Assembly (NCBI GenBank): GCA_013396635.1
Contig: WBMW01003829.1
Location: 464,212-528,211 of the forward strand
Origin: Penelope pileata
Taxonomy: Eukaryota > Chordata > Aves > Galliformes > Cracidae
Length of the DNA stretch: 64,000 nt
Reading direction: 5' to 3'
Both the position numbers and the translations under genes were made by a program. The notes under the pieces are model-generated. The model saw only the letters and a program-made list of their open reading frames with translations. It was not told the DNA's origin and did no database searches. The stretch's first letter is position 1. Each line of letters opens with the position of its first letter. This document shows, piece by piece, positions 13,001-26,795 of this stretch.

Positions 13001-16000
13001 CTACATTGGCAAACCCACACTCCCCCCCTTAGTTTGGGAATGGTTAAAACAGTATGAAAGTGTAACACCAGTGGATAAAGCTTGTAGCACGCTGTACAGC
13101 CAAGAAGTAATATTTGAATTCATGTGGGGAAACATTTTTGTGTGCTGCAGAGACCAAAACTCAGCTTTGAAGCCCCATGGGAGAGCTGATCTGGAAAGGC
13201 TGTATAATAATGTCTTAGTTGCCTCATGGAGCTGGAGTACAAACAGGTGACGTATTGTGTATTCTGGACTTCTCCTTGGAAAACTGGGCTCTAAACCACA
13301 AACATTTGTACACAGTCTCACCCTCTCACCAGGGCCATCATCTACTTAAAAAAAAAAAAAAGTGCAGGAAATTCAGCTCAACAAGAGGACTGCCACAGTC
13401 ATAATTTTTGCTACTTATTCTGATACTGGGTGGGCTTTTTCGGAGAAGAAGAAAAATAAAAGAAAGAAAAGAAAGCCCCAGCTCCTGGAATCTGGAGAAT
13501 TCCAGTTTTCTTTTTCTGTTAGTTTGTAGTCCACTGAATTACAGAGAAAAAACTGAAAACATGAACCCGAAAATACTTTTAAGCAAAAGTAACTTATTGT
13601 AAAACTGTCTTTACTTTTAAGTCTTGGTCATAATATTGCAAGTATTGCCTTGTGATTTAAGGACCACTAGAAATAACAAGATTGTAGATCACTCTTCTGC
13701 ATATTCCACAGGTTACAATCCAAACCACTAGAATTATCTGATGCACACATTATTTGTTATGCAATATTTTTCTAGCCTGGAAAGAACTTCCATTTCTTTA
13801 TCTGCAAAACTTTTCTCGTTTGTTTTGAATGAGACAATGAGCTGCCTGTGAAGGCAAACATAATTCTCCTGGGGAATTCCCTGTTTGCTACAGTACTTCA
13901 TACATTTAGCGCAGCCAATTCAAACTGTATTACATATGGATAGCTGCAGTAGCAAGCACTGTGGGCATCACTCAAGTTAAAGGAGCACTTTCGGTGCTGA
14001 TGGACAGACAATCCAGTTTTTACCTAGTTTTGTTTTCTCATGAACGTCTGCCCTACGTGAATTGCAACCCACACACAGTAAGAACAGTGGTTTAAAGTAG
14101 AAAAATTATCCACAGATTTTTAACTTCCCCTGTGGCTCAGCAAACAAAATAACTCTATGCTGGCAGTCTGGCATCCCCCTGAACTTTGCAGCTTGCATGA
14201 AGCACGTTGCATTCTTCTCCAGAAAGTACCAAACTAATGACCTGCTCTGTTAATTCCTGCCAAGTAGCAGTTGGCAAGTGAGGAGCACACTTCAGAGAGC
14301 AATGCCTTTGACTGATGACATCTTTAGCATACAGCTACATTTTTGTTAATTTAATTGACCAAAACAAATCTATACTGGAACATCAACCTGCATGTTTCAG
14401 CGAAATGTCATAGTAAATGGGAAACTGCACATACAGATCCAAGCAATATTAGAAACCAAAACTGGAGCTGGAGAATCTCACATCATTTGTAAATCTTGTA
14501 AGCAGCTCACAGCATTTAAAAAACAGTTAGCAAAACATTTCCCTTGACGGGGTTTTTTTTTTTTTTTTTTGGTGTTGAAATACAACCTTTTTTTAAACTA
14601 CAGAAACAGAATCACAGACTATGTGCAAAGATAGGTGATGTGAGCCACGGCCCATATAAGCCTGTCTCCTGGAGCACCGTTTGCAGTGCAGATCATCTAT
14701 TTCACTTAGCTTTAACCCTGCAGTGCAGTGTACCAATGGAAGTCAAGCTTGAAATACCAGAAACTCCAGGAGTCTCTCCAGGTTGTGAGGCATTGATAAA
14801 CTTCATTCAAGCTTCAAACAACATCAGATGCTTTAAGACTTTCTTGTTCCAGAAGTGGTCCTTCACGTCCCTTCACTAGGGATTACTGACTTCTCCAACA
14901 GCTGTGAGCAAGAATACTTGTCTACATCTCTTGCTTCTTTCTCAGGTAGATGGTGTCAGTTACAGCTAATCTAGCCAGGTTTCACTGCTATTTATGTCCC
15001 CCAGAGTGTCTGGGTTAAAAACAACATTGCGTATACACTAGTCTCGTTTTCACCTGGTCACGCTAGCTTTAACAAACTCTGCCACGTTGTGAAAGTCTCA
15101 TGGCAACTGATTTACGTTACAAATCCTCTGGCAACTGAGAAAGATGGTTATCTAAGCACTTTCTCTTTCATTTTTGAATCCCCACCTTGAAATGTGTGTA
15201 TCCTCAAATTCATAGTGTACTCGAATAAGAGAAAAATCTCATGCTAATTTAGACCTGAACTGCTTCCTATATGTGCCTGTCTTCAATAGCGTGCCATTGC
15301 CTGCAATGAGTGAATTCCAGCAGGCTGGTGTCAATGGCAGCAAGTTGAAGCCTGCTCCCAAGAGTTTGCAGGATCAGGGCTTTCTATGCCTGGAATGCAT
15401 CATTGTAAAGGAGCACAGTTTTCAAATATGGCATCTGTATTCAAACACTGAAACTCACTGGAGGCTCTTAAACGCTTCTTTTACGTAACTAAAGGTCAAA
15501 CTGAACCTCCAAATGTGGAATTTCTGACATCCAATTAAGTAGCCCAAATTAAAAATTGAGCCAGTGTTTAATTTTGTCTGGAGAATACATGAGTGCAGCT
15601 GAGACAATTCACACTCACCTCATGTGTTTGTCAGTGTTTTTGATGGTGAAACTAAATAAATATTCTTTTGCTCCACAGATGCACTGGATCAAGGTTTAGC
15701 TTGTTACACATAGAAAATAAATCAGCTCACATTTCCTTGACTTCATTTTTCCAGCTTTGTCATTCTGTCTAGAAGCATACAGCATGGTCAAGCCAGGCAT
15801 GGCAATGCATGTTAATAACCTTTGGAAAACTCTGGATAATTCTGTGCAAAATCCTTTTTATTTTTTCCAAATACTCAAAGCACACCTGATGAAATATACT
15901 TTTTTTCTCTCTCTCTCTTTTTAATTAAAGATTATGTTTCCAAAAAGAATTTGAAATTAAAAAATTAAAAACATACCCTTAAGTGGAACCACAACTGTGG

Positions 16001-19000
16001 TGCTGCTTTTCAAATTAAAAAGACAGTGCAGTCTTCACAGGATATGGCTTCCAGCCAGTTGTTTAATGCTTGTAGGTCAATATACAACCAACTCAGCTTC
16101 TGCTGCCTAATTGACAAACCACATATCAGGCACAGGAAGGTTAACAACTGTGCTTTCTTTCACCTAAAAGTCTGTGCTGAGTCCCTGAGCCCTCAGCCCC
16201 TTTTTATTTTATCAATCACAAATATCTACTGTGAGCTCCCTCCAGGCACAACAGACTAACTGCATGCCTGAAAAAAATGAGACCCTTGGTAAGCACTGGG
16301 TGTCTGGTCAGTCAGGAGCCAGGCTGGCTGTTCATCATGCTCCTCGATTTCAGTCTGCCAAAGAGGTTTAGACCCACTGCTCCAAGCGTAAATTATTTGT
16401 GGATGAATGAACCACGAAGAATTTCCTCCAAAAATATTTTTGATTAATGGAGTCATGACACCAAATGTCAATGCATCACAAAGCAGTCGTGATACAATCC
16501 AGTAACATATGCCAGCTTGTTTGTCAATTACCTGAGTTGTAAGGTAAATATCTCTTCGCAAAAGAATATCAAAAATCTTTACATGAAACTGCTTCCCAAA
16601 AAACCAACAAAGAAGCAGCCTTCATTTTATTATGGTTTTTGGTTGGTTGGTTTTTTGGTTTTGTTTTGTTTTTCTGGTATTCCCGACTGTTTAAAAGCAG
16701 CAAACTCACATGCATGGGTAGAGTCATGGAGGAGAGCGCTAGAGCGAAGACTGAGCAGAGAAAATGAATGTTTACAAGACCTGGATATACCTGCTATTGC
16801 CCAGAAAAATCACTTTCCATGTGTACTAAAAGCATGGCCTGATTATTTCCACCATTCTGTACCCCCTATAGCACAGCAATCAAATACAGAGGAAACATAC
16901 GGACAACAGCAGACCTCCATCCAATTCTGCACTAGCATAAATGGGATATGACTCATACTAGATACTCCAGCACATTAAGGGACAGGAGAAGCTACTAATA
17001 TTATTCCAGACAATATTCTTATCCAGATTCCTGGCGATACTATCCCTTCTGTGTGGTACTAGTAATGCCTCATACTTCGCTCTGACAAAGCAGCAACAAA
17101 GTCCAGCAATATAGGCATGTAGGTTTGAACTCTGTGGCCATAAGGCACTATATATAGTGGCAAAAAAACAGCTTTGTGTGCTTCTTCCATCAACACTGAA
17201 TGGGCAGCTGTCATCTGGAAGAGAAATCACCTGATGAATACTCTGAGAGTTAGCCCTGAGTGCAACAAACATCCAGCTGATGCTATGTCTTGTGTTGCAA
17301 AGATGTATGATTTTTATTCCCTCAAAGGGAACGAGTTGTTCCATTAGTAGCACAAATTAGTCGGGAGAAACAGGTTGCTGTTCTGCCAGCATTTGCTTTC
17401 AACGTTTTTAGGATTTTCTGACCTTTGCTTTTTAATGGTGCCCATCCTATCTAGCTCCAATAGAGGATAGAAATAGTTTTGTAAAAATGCTGAGTTTGGT
17501 TCTGGAATTTAATTATCTTAAGTGAAACAATCTTCCCCATATTGACAGCAGATCCTTCTCAGGCCCCCTTTCTTGCTGTTGTGTTTGCACTACTGGAAAA
17601 AGAGTTCAGAATAGCTCTATATCATTCCTCTAACCACCTGTTTAAGGCAAAAACACTGATTTCTTACCCTCAAAGTTTTTTAAAGAATAACATTTTGAGG
17701 ATATTGCCACTCAGCAATGACCTCCTCGCACACACACAGCGCAGGTGTGAATGTAAAGCAACAGCAGCAAATCAACCTATCTGAGATACAACAAAAGCTG
17801 TATGCAGCAAAAGCAAATACAATACTGAAAAAACAACTATAACTAATAAATATTTGTGTTTAAATCCGCATGCAGAACACAAGAGGCAACAGATGCCAGA
17901 TTTTGTATCTAAGCTTCTCCTTTACCTTGACAGACAAATCCTAGCCTGCTTGGTGATCTCTTTCCTTCCCTCTCCAATTCCAACTTTTCCTGTAATACTA
18001 TGCATGGTATCTTTACTTTATAATCTTTATCTTAATGATTCTAAGAATGGTATCTTTATGGTCAATTATGTACAATGGGCACAAATACTGGGGTTCTAAC
18101 TTCAACTCGCATTGATTTCTGGCAGGAAAATTGCTTTAGCTTTGGAAACACAAGAGTATCTTCAAAGATTTGAGGGCCGGTTACTGTTTCTGCATGTTTG
18201 TTTCTTTTCCTTACATGACACTGAGAAATGGAATTCTTTCTGTAAAGGGGGGGGAAATTCCAGTATCCATCATATTGAAGGATTGCAGTCAGTGCCATTA
18301 ACTTGCAAATGCAGCTCTAGTCTAAATTACATTTTCTCTTAGGGCATTCTGAAAGTGAAACTGAGTACGAGACTTGAAATTAAACCAGATTGGGATCAGA
18401 AAGCCTGAGAACTCTTCCCCTTTCCATAAAGTAGCTGAAGTCATTTTACATTACATGCAACAGCACTGCATAATACATTTTCATTGACTTGGAAGACAAA
18501 GCTCAATTTGTCTGAGTAGCTTGGAGAAATGAAATTGTTATGACTTACAATGTTAAGTAACAAGTTCATTTTACTTTGATGCTCAAAAGCCAGTTTTCAC
18601 TTCCATTAATTTGATTTTTCCATTCTTCAATACTTCTAAGCAAGTTAATTTGCATAAATGTAACCCTATTTTCTTCAGAATTAATTAGGTAGAATATGAA
18701 TGGCCAGCTGGTTTTTTTTCCACCTTTGACATTTTTCACAGAACTGAGATTAAAAATCTAAAGTTTAATTTTTAAATAGATTGCAGACCAGGCTTTTGAA
18801 AGTGCCTTTGCATTTCTGCTCCTACTGAAATCAACACTAGGAAATTCAATCTTCCTTTCTTGTGATTAAATGAAAAAACACAGAAGTATAGGCTGCTGCA
18901 ATGTCATCTTCTCTAGTCTGAGGATAACTTGAAACAATGTCTGAGGGATGGGAACACCTGTCTTTTTTCATTCTAGAGTAACTCTAAAACCAAAAGCTGA

Positions 19001-20039
19001 CAGTCTGCGTCCATGTTGTTGACTCTTCCACTGCTAAGGATGACAGCAGAAATGCTCACCTGAACTTCTGCAGTCTAGCACTTCTTTTCAGCGCCATAAA
19101 AAAAACCTTAAACCCTATAATGCGACCAGCATTTCCCTGTACAACTGTCTGACACAGCACAGTGATTCAAACAACTTATAGCACAGTAAGAACCAAAGAC
19201 ATGAGGGGCAGAAAGCAACAGACCTCTCCTTGTCTCTTGAACATCTCCACAACAGCATCTTCTTCCACCTTCTCTTTCCAAAGAGAAGACCTTCTTACTG
19301 ACACCATAACCCAGCTTGATGCACAAGCAATGCAAAAGCCACTTCCTTCTACAGGAGCAAGCATGCTTCCTGAGATCACAGAAAATTAATTCCCTACCAC
19401 TACCAAAAACAGCAAATAACTGAAAAGACATGTATTTGAAGTTCTCTCATTTTGGACTAAGTTTCCAGTTTTTGCACAAAATACAACTTGGGGGAAGGAT
19501 GTTTAAGGGCACAATAATGGATACAAAACTCTCTTGCCAGGGAGGTATCACTTCCACTTAGTACAATAGAGCTCCACACACTCTATTAAAAAGCTGAGCA
19601 AGATTTCTCAGGCTTCTGGATGTTCTTCTTCAAAAATTATGTAGCTGCTAGTTGAACTATGTAAGGCAATGGCACTATCCTCAGATGTACTCTCCTTAGG
19701 ATTTCAGAAGTTCACAGGCTATAATTACATCAGTATACTCCTTCCTCTATTCCGAAAGAAAATGTTGTATTGCTAAACTGCCTTGTTCTCAGGTTGCTCA
19801 GTAGACTCTTATGCCACTTTTGCTGCCTCTTACTCAGTTGACATGGTGCCATAGTGGTAGCATTAGAAATATTTCTGCTGTCATACTAAAAATAATTTCA
19901 CATCCCCAGTGTAGGCAGATTTACTAGCAGTTAACAGTCCGATAATTTCAGTGGATCACATATTCAGTAGGATCCTGGAAACAATTTATTTGTTTTCATT
20001 TTCATTTTTTCCTCATTTGTTCTTCTTTTTTTTTTTCTA

Positions 20040-20460
20040 TCATTAATTCTCGCCAACAAATCTGTTGAAATGTAAAGCAAATCTGTTTTATGTACTGTTA
20101 TAGCTTTTTCAAACCACAGCAAATATTTGCTGATATTCTGTGGTTTAATTAACTGGCTATGGTCTGCTCAAAGTGCGTGCATAGTGTTGGTCTATTTGCA
20201 GAACTCCACTAAGGAATGTGTCAGTTTGTTTTCTCTCTTTTGTGTACGTAATATTTGCCATTACCTGGTATATCAGATTAGGAGTGTTATACGAATAAAC
20301 TGATTCTGGCAACGAAGTTTGGAAGTAACTGTGTAGATCCTGTTTGTCATGTTTCTATGGTTATTCATAAATATTATGGCCAACCTCAGTCAATATATGC
20401 CATTTGCAAATGAAATATGTGTATTTTTTTTTCAAATTGCTAAAAGCTGTTTTCTTTCAA
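20040..20460. promoter_or_regulatory. Candidate conserved regulatory block with palindromes and RUNX-type motifs
   Basis: AAACCACAG (20,111-20,119) and CTGTGGTTT (20,138-20,146) form an inverted pair of RUNX-type sites (TGTGGT). They flank a perfect 12-bp palindrome, GCAAATATTTGC (20,119-20,130), and are followed by TTAATTAA. A second palindrome, CATTTGCAAATG, lies at 20,401-20,412. The stretch has high complexity with no repeat. Its regulatory role is inference; conservation could not be measured here. Confidence 0.35.
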
Positions 20461-23400
20461 AACTCATTTCAGAGTACTCAGAGAAACCCAGTCAACTTTT
20501 TCTTAATATAATTTAAAGGATGCCCAATGCATATACAGTTATTCAGTGCCAACATCTTCATGCTTGGACCAGTATACTGCTTTATATGCATTGTTTACCT
20601 CTACACTCGGTTTGATGGGAAGGACAAATGCGAGGAGGGGAAAATCTGCACAAATTTAAAATAACTAAAGGTCCTTTGGCAGTTTCCTTATTCCCTGACA
20701 AACTAGTGCACTGCCTGGAAAATTAAAGGAAATCTGATCTGTAGCTCCAGTGGAAACCACTTGTCATCTATTGTCCAGATATAAGAAATGTTACTTTTCC
20801 TCTTCCATACACACTGCAAGAAGAAATACAGCCAAATGCTTTGCAGGGACTAGCAGGCCACTAGAGACCAAATGTAATCATCCACTCTTGCCTTCTGGAT
20901 GACACAAGCCATGGAATTTCACCCAGTAATTCCTGCAACAAGCCTATAACTCCTGCTACAGCAACAAGCACGGTCATCAGAAAGACATCCATTCTTGATT
21001 TAAAGACTTTGAGTCCATGTTCCTGGACAAATTTTTCCAAAGTTGTTAAATACCCTCATTGTTAAAAACGCAGCCTTATCCCTACTCTCAATGGATCCAC
21101 TCTCAAAAGTGGTTGGCTCTTGCTATGCCTTCATCTGTCAGAGGAGACAAAACTCCACGATTATGCTCTTTTGACAATGTAGAAAATTGTACACTAAGCA
21201 AGCCACTTCTCAGTAAAGTGAAGAGCCTGAATTACTTCTGTCTTCTGATGCAAAGGAATGTTATTTATTTACTCTAGCTTATCTTGCCCTTTAAGTAATC
21301 AGTGAATGGAAATAGTCTTCATATAAAGACTATGTCATGACGTACTGCAAGGAGAGCTGATAGTGATACCATCATTACTGATATTATTTTAAGAGTTAAG
21401 AACGCCTCCATATGCCTTCCCATCAATCCTTCATACTTGCCAGTATAACTGGAACAGATAAAATACCAATACGAACAGTCAACATGAAGGTCTCAGAGGA
21501 TTCAAAAGATCTGACTCTCCATAGACTTGCAAACATCTGATCCTACCTGCAGGAGACATCACTCAGTGCCAGAGTATCCACAAGCAACTCATTAATCCAT
21601 GTCCTGCCCTCTTTAGAAATTAAAATTGCAAAAGCAAGAAGTGATTGTTCATTTTCCCAACCTTTTGGACAGGAATAGAGTTCAGCAATAAACTAATTTT
21701 CTTGGAAAATCTCCATTTCTTTTCTTTTGTTTGTGAGTAGCTTGAGATATTCTCAGATTTATTTGAAAGGACTTGTGAACTTCTTTGCCACTTCCCTTCC
21801 AGAATAAATTATGAGAAGTTTTTGTTAACATTTTACTATGTAATTTAGTACACTGCATTGTGTAAGTTGTTTACCAAAACTAGTCATTACTATTTCTATC
21901 CCACGACTGGGTACTTAGACCAAATCAGCAAAGGTCAAATTAGGAACATAACATGGAAACAAGAAATGTTTCAGTCTGTGCTTGAGCAGTCACACATAAC
22001 ATTGTCTTCTTTTGAAGGATACAGAACAAGTATCAGAAAAGAAGAGATCAGAATGCAGGAAGCTTAGGATGAGAAGACATATGCAATAGAGATGCATATC
22101 TGGTTGCTATGTAAATGAAATCCTGCTTCTACTAGCACCTCCTGGTTGCTGCATCATGTATTGCTACTTGCACTGTAATTATTTATGCTGTGTCGTGCAT
22201 GTTCAGGAAACACGGCTACAGAGGCATTGTGAAAAGATCTGAATTGAAAGTCAGCTTTATACCACCTGCTCAGGAGCAGAGAAGAGGGCTGGGATGTGGA
22301 AAGCCATCTGGCACATCTTACAGTAGCATTTAGACTGACTTTAGACTTATTTGATAACACTTTGATAACTGGTATCTCTAGATCCAAGGAGAAGAGAGCC
22401 ATGAATTACAGACACTCACTTCTCATTCTGAATAGTTTCTAAACAGTGGATATCACTCCATATTTCATATATAAAAATACTCTTTAAAGGTAGCATTCTT
22501 TCTACGTTTAGGGAATATTCTGGAACTCGCTTAGCTTGTGCCTGAATACAATTCAAATCCAGTCCCAATGCTGACATTTGTGCATGTTTCTACCCAGTAT
22601 TTTCTCAGGCAAAACTCCATTGGCTTTGAGAAGGGTTTTGCTTGAGCATGAACATCAGGTTTGACCTTTCAATTGCACAGTGACAACTAATAACAGTTAA
22701 AACAGATTTCTCTTTTTTTAAAACACAATTCAATAAATCTCCAGGCTATTACAGTATGTTTGCTGCCACTGAAGCTCTCTTCTCCCAAAAATAACAGAAG
22801 TACACTGTTTTTTCCAAAGCTGCTTCAACATCCCTTGAAGAACCTCATCAGAGTTCAAGTTATTAAATCAGCACCTCTGAGCGCCTGTGCTTGCATCAAA
22901 TTCAGCAGCACAGTCAGAAGTATCTGACTGCCATACATGTAAATGCAGCCTAGAACAGCTACACATGCAATTACTTCTGCAGCAGAGGAAGAGCAACAGC
23001 TAAGCTCCAGCCCACTGCTCTATCCGTTAGTAAATGTTTTTTTCCCCTTTAAATGTTAAGACAAATACGGGAGATGGTGTGGTTTGGAGTCCAAGCTAAT
23101 CTATTTCCTGTGTAAATCTTTTGAATTGCTATCTAAACAACTGTTCTATAAAGCAAAACTTTAACTGATTGGCCCCATATGTCATAGGGCCAGGTCAGGT
23201 AGGTATCTCTTCACTTATTCCAATAATATGAGAGGGAGGCCAGCAAAAATTTCATGTTAAATTTATGTTTATTTAATTAAACTATTAACTACACGAGACA
23301 ACAAAACCTGCCCGTGAAGGGGGAAAGGTGATGTTACACTAAAGGAGACCATGTGAGCAATTGTAAATTAATGAACTAGTCTATTATTTCATTCATCCAT

Positions 23401-25757
23401 TCACACTTCATTTTAGGACATTTAAGTCATAACTCCACTTTCCAGAACAGTCTGAAGCTCTCTCATCTTTTCAGTGACTGAAGAAGAAATACTGAAGAAA
23501 GCCCAGCTTACCCACGTTAGGCCATGTGTTTGCCTTCAAAGCTGAACAGGAGGCATTTTACCTTCTCTTTCAGACCTACCTGTTTTGTTGAGATCTCGGT
23601 AAAATCTTTGCACTTTGCAAGACAACAGCAAAATTACCACTAATTTCATAAGAACCAAGGTTTCCCTCCTCATATGACCTAGCTAAGACAAGGAAAACTC
23701 AGAAAAGCAGCAATTCTGAATTGCTTTTTCCTTTCTAAAGCCAAGTAAGACAGTGTAACTATTGCCACTTAAGAGGCATTGTAAGTCTTACTTTTGGAGC
23801 CTGCTCTTTTACCAAAAATATTGCCAGGCAGGCTGGAAGCTGTAGCCTAACAAGAAACAGTAAGTCATGAATTGAGATAAACTACACCAGTGATCACTTG
23901 TGGCTCCGGTTGAAAAATAGTTGCCCAAGTGCTGCTTAAGTCAGTGCTAGAGTTCTGTTGCATTGTGAGTCAATAACGGAGAACTATGCGGCATGGAAGG
24001 GCAGATCCCTTCCAATTTTCTTGTTTTGTATGTTCTTTCATGTTTGTATTTCACCAGAAAATCTCATGTTTTAACATTTCTATTAGTCCTAGCACAGAGC
24101 TTGCACAAGTGTGACATATCCATCCTCGTTTGATTTACAGATTGATGGGAATTGCCCACTCTCTCCCTATCCTGCTAGTATTTTCTTTCAAGTGTGAAGA
24201 ACTCCAATCACGTCTGTCTCTGATTCTTTGAGATGCATATTATGTTACTGAGGAAAGAAAGCTCAACTTGTAGTCAAAGTGCTGTCTCACACCTCAACAA
24301 CTGCTGATAAAAATGTAATTCTGCTGTACTTTATGCTATTTACTTCATCATTCTATTTTATGATGTTGCATTTCAGTAGAACTTGAGGACCCAGACACAT
24401 GAAAACCACAGAAATTGAGAGCACTCACAGCGTCCATAGAAGATCCTTTGTGTTTCTACCTGCCCTGTCTTGGCAAATAAGAATGCTGCTTAGGCATCAT
24501 TTTTCACCTAGTGCATTGATTCATGACTTTAAGATCAAGATATTTCATAGCTTTCATTGTTATTTAGTGTGATGCAGGCTGGGTTTCACTGGGTTGGAGA
24601 GTCTTGAGACAGCACGCTGTCAGTACTGAAAAGCTCATGAAAGTAATACAAAGAGGAAGATTTTGTAGTGTTTCCCAGTGATGGTCAGACCCTTTGTTGT
24701 CTTTGGAAGACTTTACATTGTCATATCCTTTTGCCAAATAATAGTTTATTTTCAAGTCTCTGTCCTCACATAGTTCCTCAGGAATGCAGCTATAATTTCC
24801 TTTGCTATTTTCAAAATTAGCTCTATGGGTTCACAACTTAAAACAGAGATGGTTGTTTCCTTTTTTGATTAACATCACAGCAGCTACCAACAAACAGACC
24901 ATCTCTACGTGCACTATAAACGTGTGCAGCACCTAGCACAGAGGAGCTTCACATGTCATATCCTCTAGTTACTTCTGTAATAACATTGTTAATATTTTCC
25001 AAGTCTGACATATTTGGCAATTTCTGCCGCCTTCTGCAATTGTTTTAGATCCTGCTGCATTACAGCAGTTAGCTGACAGTAGGAAAAAGGGTTTTAAGTG
25101 CTGAGTGTTATAGTGAGGATAGGCTCAATAGACTGACAGTTATAGAAAACACAGAGTACCTAGAATACTGCCAAATCAACATCCAGTCTGAAATTTTCTT
25201 CTCTACTCTTCTAATTTCCTTTCCAGATTATGTCCATCTTCATGCTTGTAGTTATACTATATTTTAATCTTTTAACTGTTCGTTGTAAATCTTGATATCA
25301 TTATAACAACAGAACTGAATCACACTAAGGCATAGATCTTGACAGGACTGAAAGCTGTAAAACAGGAAGTCTTTAAGATAAGCCCATAGCTCAGAAAGTA
25401 TCACACAGAGGCCCTAACAACTACTGAGCTGTAGAGTTACCAGTTTTGCCAAAAGCAACAGATTTCTTTCTGATCTCAGTGCAACTGTTTCCACACAAAT
25501 CACACATGGCGACATTTTATAGGGGTTATGTTATCTATGCCCCTTCTGTTTTCTCCTTGCATAGATTCTTGTATTTTGACACTACTTCTCCCTTACAAAT
25601 GATCTTGCAAATTAAATTTATAGCTTTACAGCTGGGGTCAGATCAGTACAATTTGTTCTAGTTTGGAATATGGAACAGGAAGGAGTGTTCTTTAAGGGTT
25701 TGGGACAGACATCACTGCTTAGGAATGGAAATAACCTTCACCAATCACTAGAACAAC

Positions 25758-25930
25758 AAACTGGGAAGTGGGAATCCCATATTTCGTCTTGGCTGGCTGT
25801 GTGAACAAATCATGAAATCTCTCTGTGGCTCCAATTCACCCATCAGCAAAGAGGAAATCTGAGCATACCTGTCTACTTTAGAGGAAGCTGATCTGCATTA
25901 AGCACTTAAATATTAGCAGAAATGACTATA
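25758..25930 (+). mobile_element. MIR/CORE-SINE-like relic
   Basis: The segment follows the 3' part of the MIR pattern: GGCTGTGTGA, AAATCTCTCTGTGGCTCC, TTCACCCATCAGCAAAGAGG, then ATACCTGTCTACTTTAGAGG and TTAAGCACTTAAATATTAG. The order is that of MIR (GTGTGACC, CTCTCTGTGCCTC, CCCATCTGTAAAATGG, ATACCTACCTC, AAGCGCTTA). It is strongly diverged, in the same orientation as the copy 0.8 kb downstream. Confidence 0.6.
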
Positions 25931-26707
25931 AACACATAAATCTAGATCTCAGTAGTAAATGGTAACAGTTAAATCAGCTCACTGTTCAGGAGAATGACTC
26001 CGAGCCCAACACTCCTATCATACTACTAGCATGTTCATTGTTACCCATGCAGTATTTATCAGATATCTCTCTTGAAGTGGCAGGCACTTAGCTTTATTAT
26101 CATACGCACAGTACGCTTTATTCATTTCCTACGGTAAACACAAAGAATACTGCAGACACTGTACTACTGTTCACTGTCAGAAATGGAAAAACAGTTCTAA
26201 TAAAGGGTTATGGCAACCATTGTGCATGTATCAGTGTGTAAAGGCTTCTGGAGAATGGAAAGAACATTTGTGCAACTCCTGAAAAGCTGATTTGCCCACT
26301 TCAAACTTCTGTCACTTCAACGCTTAAAGATGCACAAGAAGCTGAACTTCTCTAGTTTCACAGATTGCCATTGGGCATACATGCTACACCTCACTGGAAA
26401 GCTATAAAACAATCAAAAGGAGGATCAGACTATATCATGACTATGCAGAGAGAAATGCTGAAATAGAGGGAACACTAGCAGTCAGGACCCACCAACAAAT
26501 TTGGGTGAAGAGCAAAACTCAGTAGACACAAACTGCACAGGCAGTTTTGTCACTGCTAGAGACAAATTATGATTATGGCAGATACATAGAAAGATGAACG
26601 TTTATTTCTCTGCCTCTTTCCCACTCATTCTCAACCTCATTTTGCAGCATTTTGGCTTCCATTTTCTTGCTAAAGGCGGCAAAGTTTAGTAAGCAGGCCA
26701 CAAGACC

Positions 26708-26795
26708 AGGAGTCAAGACACTTGGGCTTTACTCTTGGCTGTGCCGTTCACTTGCTGCTTGACCTTTTCCATCACCCTGTGGAAACAGCTATCAC
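26708..26795 (+). mobile_element. MIR/CORE-SINE-like relic
   Basis: This is a diverged copy of the ancient amniote MIR pattern. GGAGTCAAGACACTTGGGCT, then CTTGGCTGTGCC, then CACTTGCTGCTTGACCTT follow the order and spacing of the MIR middle region (..GAGTC..CTGGGTT..GGCTCTGCC..ACTTGCTGTGTGACCTT..). It was recognised by eye from memory of the consensus, so the exact family and ends are uncertain. Confidence 0.65.

Larger units (their letters stand above)
1373..14540. other. Intergenic, no gene supported
   Basis: AT-rich single-copy-looking DNA. All open frames are shorter than about 120 codons and show no known domain. It holds the features listed at 2.9, 3.8-4.1, 5.4, 5.9 and 6.9-7.0 kb and an A14 run at 13,348. 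There is no CpG island, no tRNA-like fold and no recognised exon. Confidence 0.7.

Noticed and set aside
16517..16951. 144-codon plus-strand frame
   Set aside because: It crosses a GGTTT low-complexity run and has no family resemblance or promoter context.
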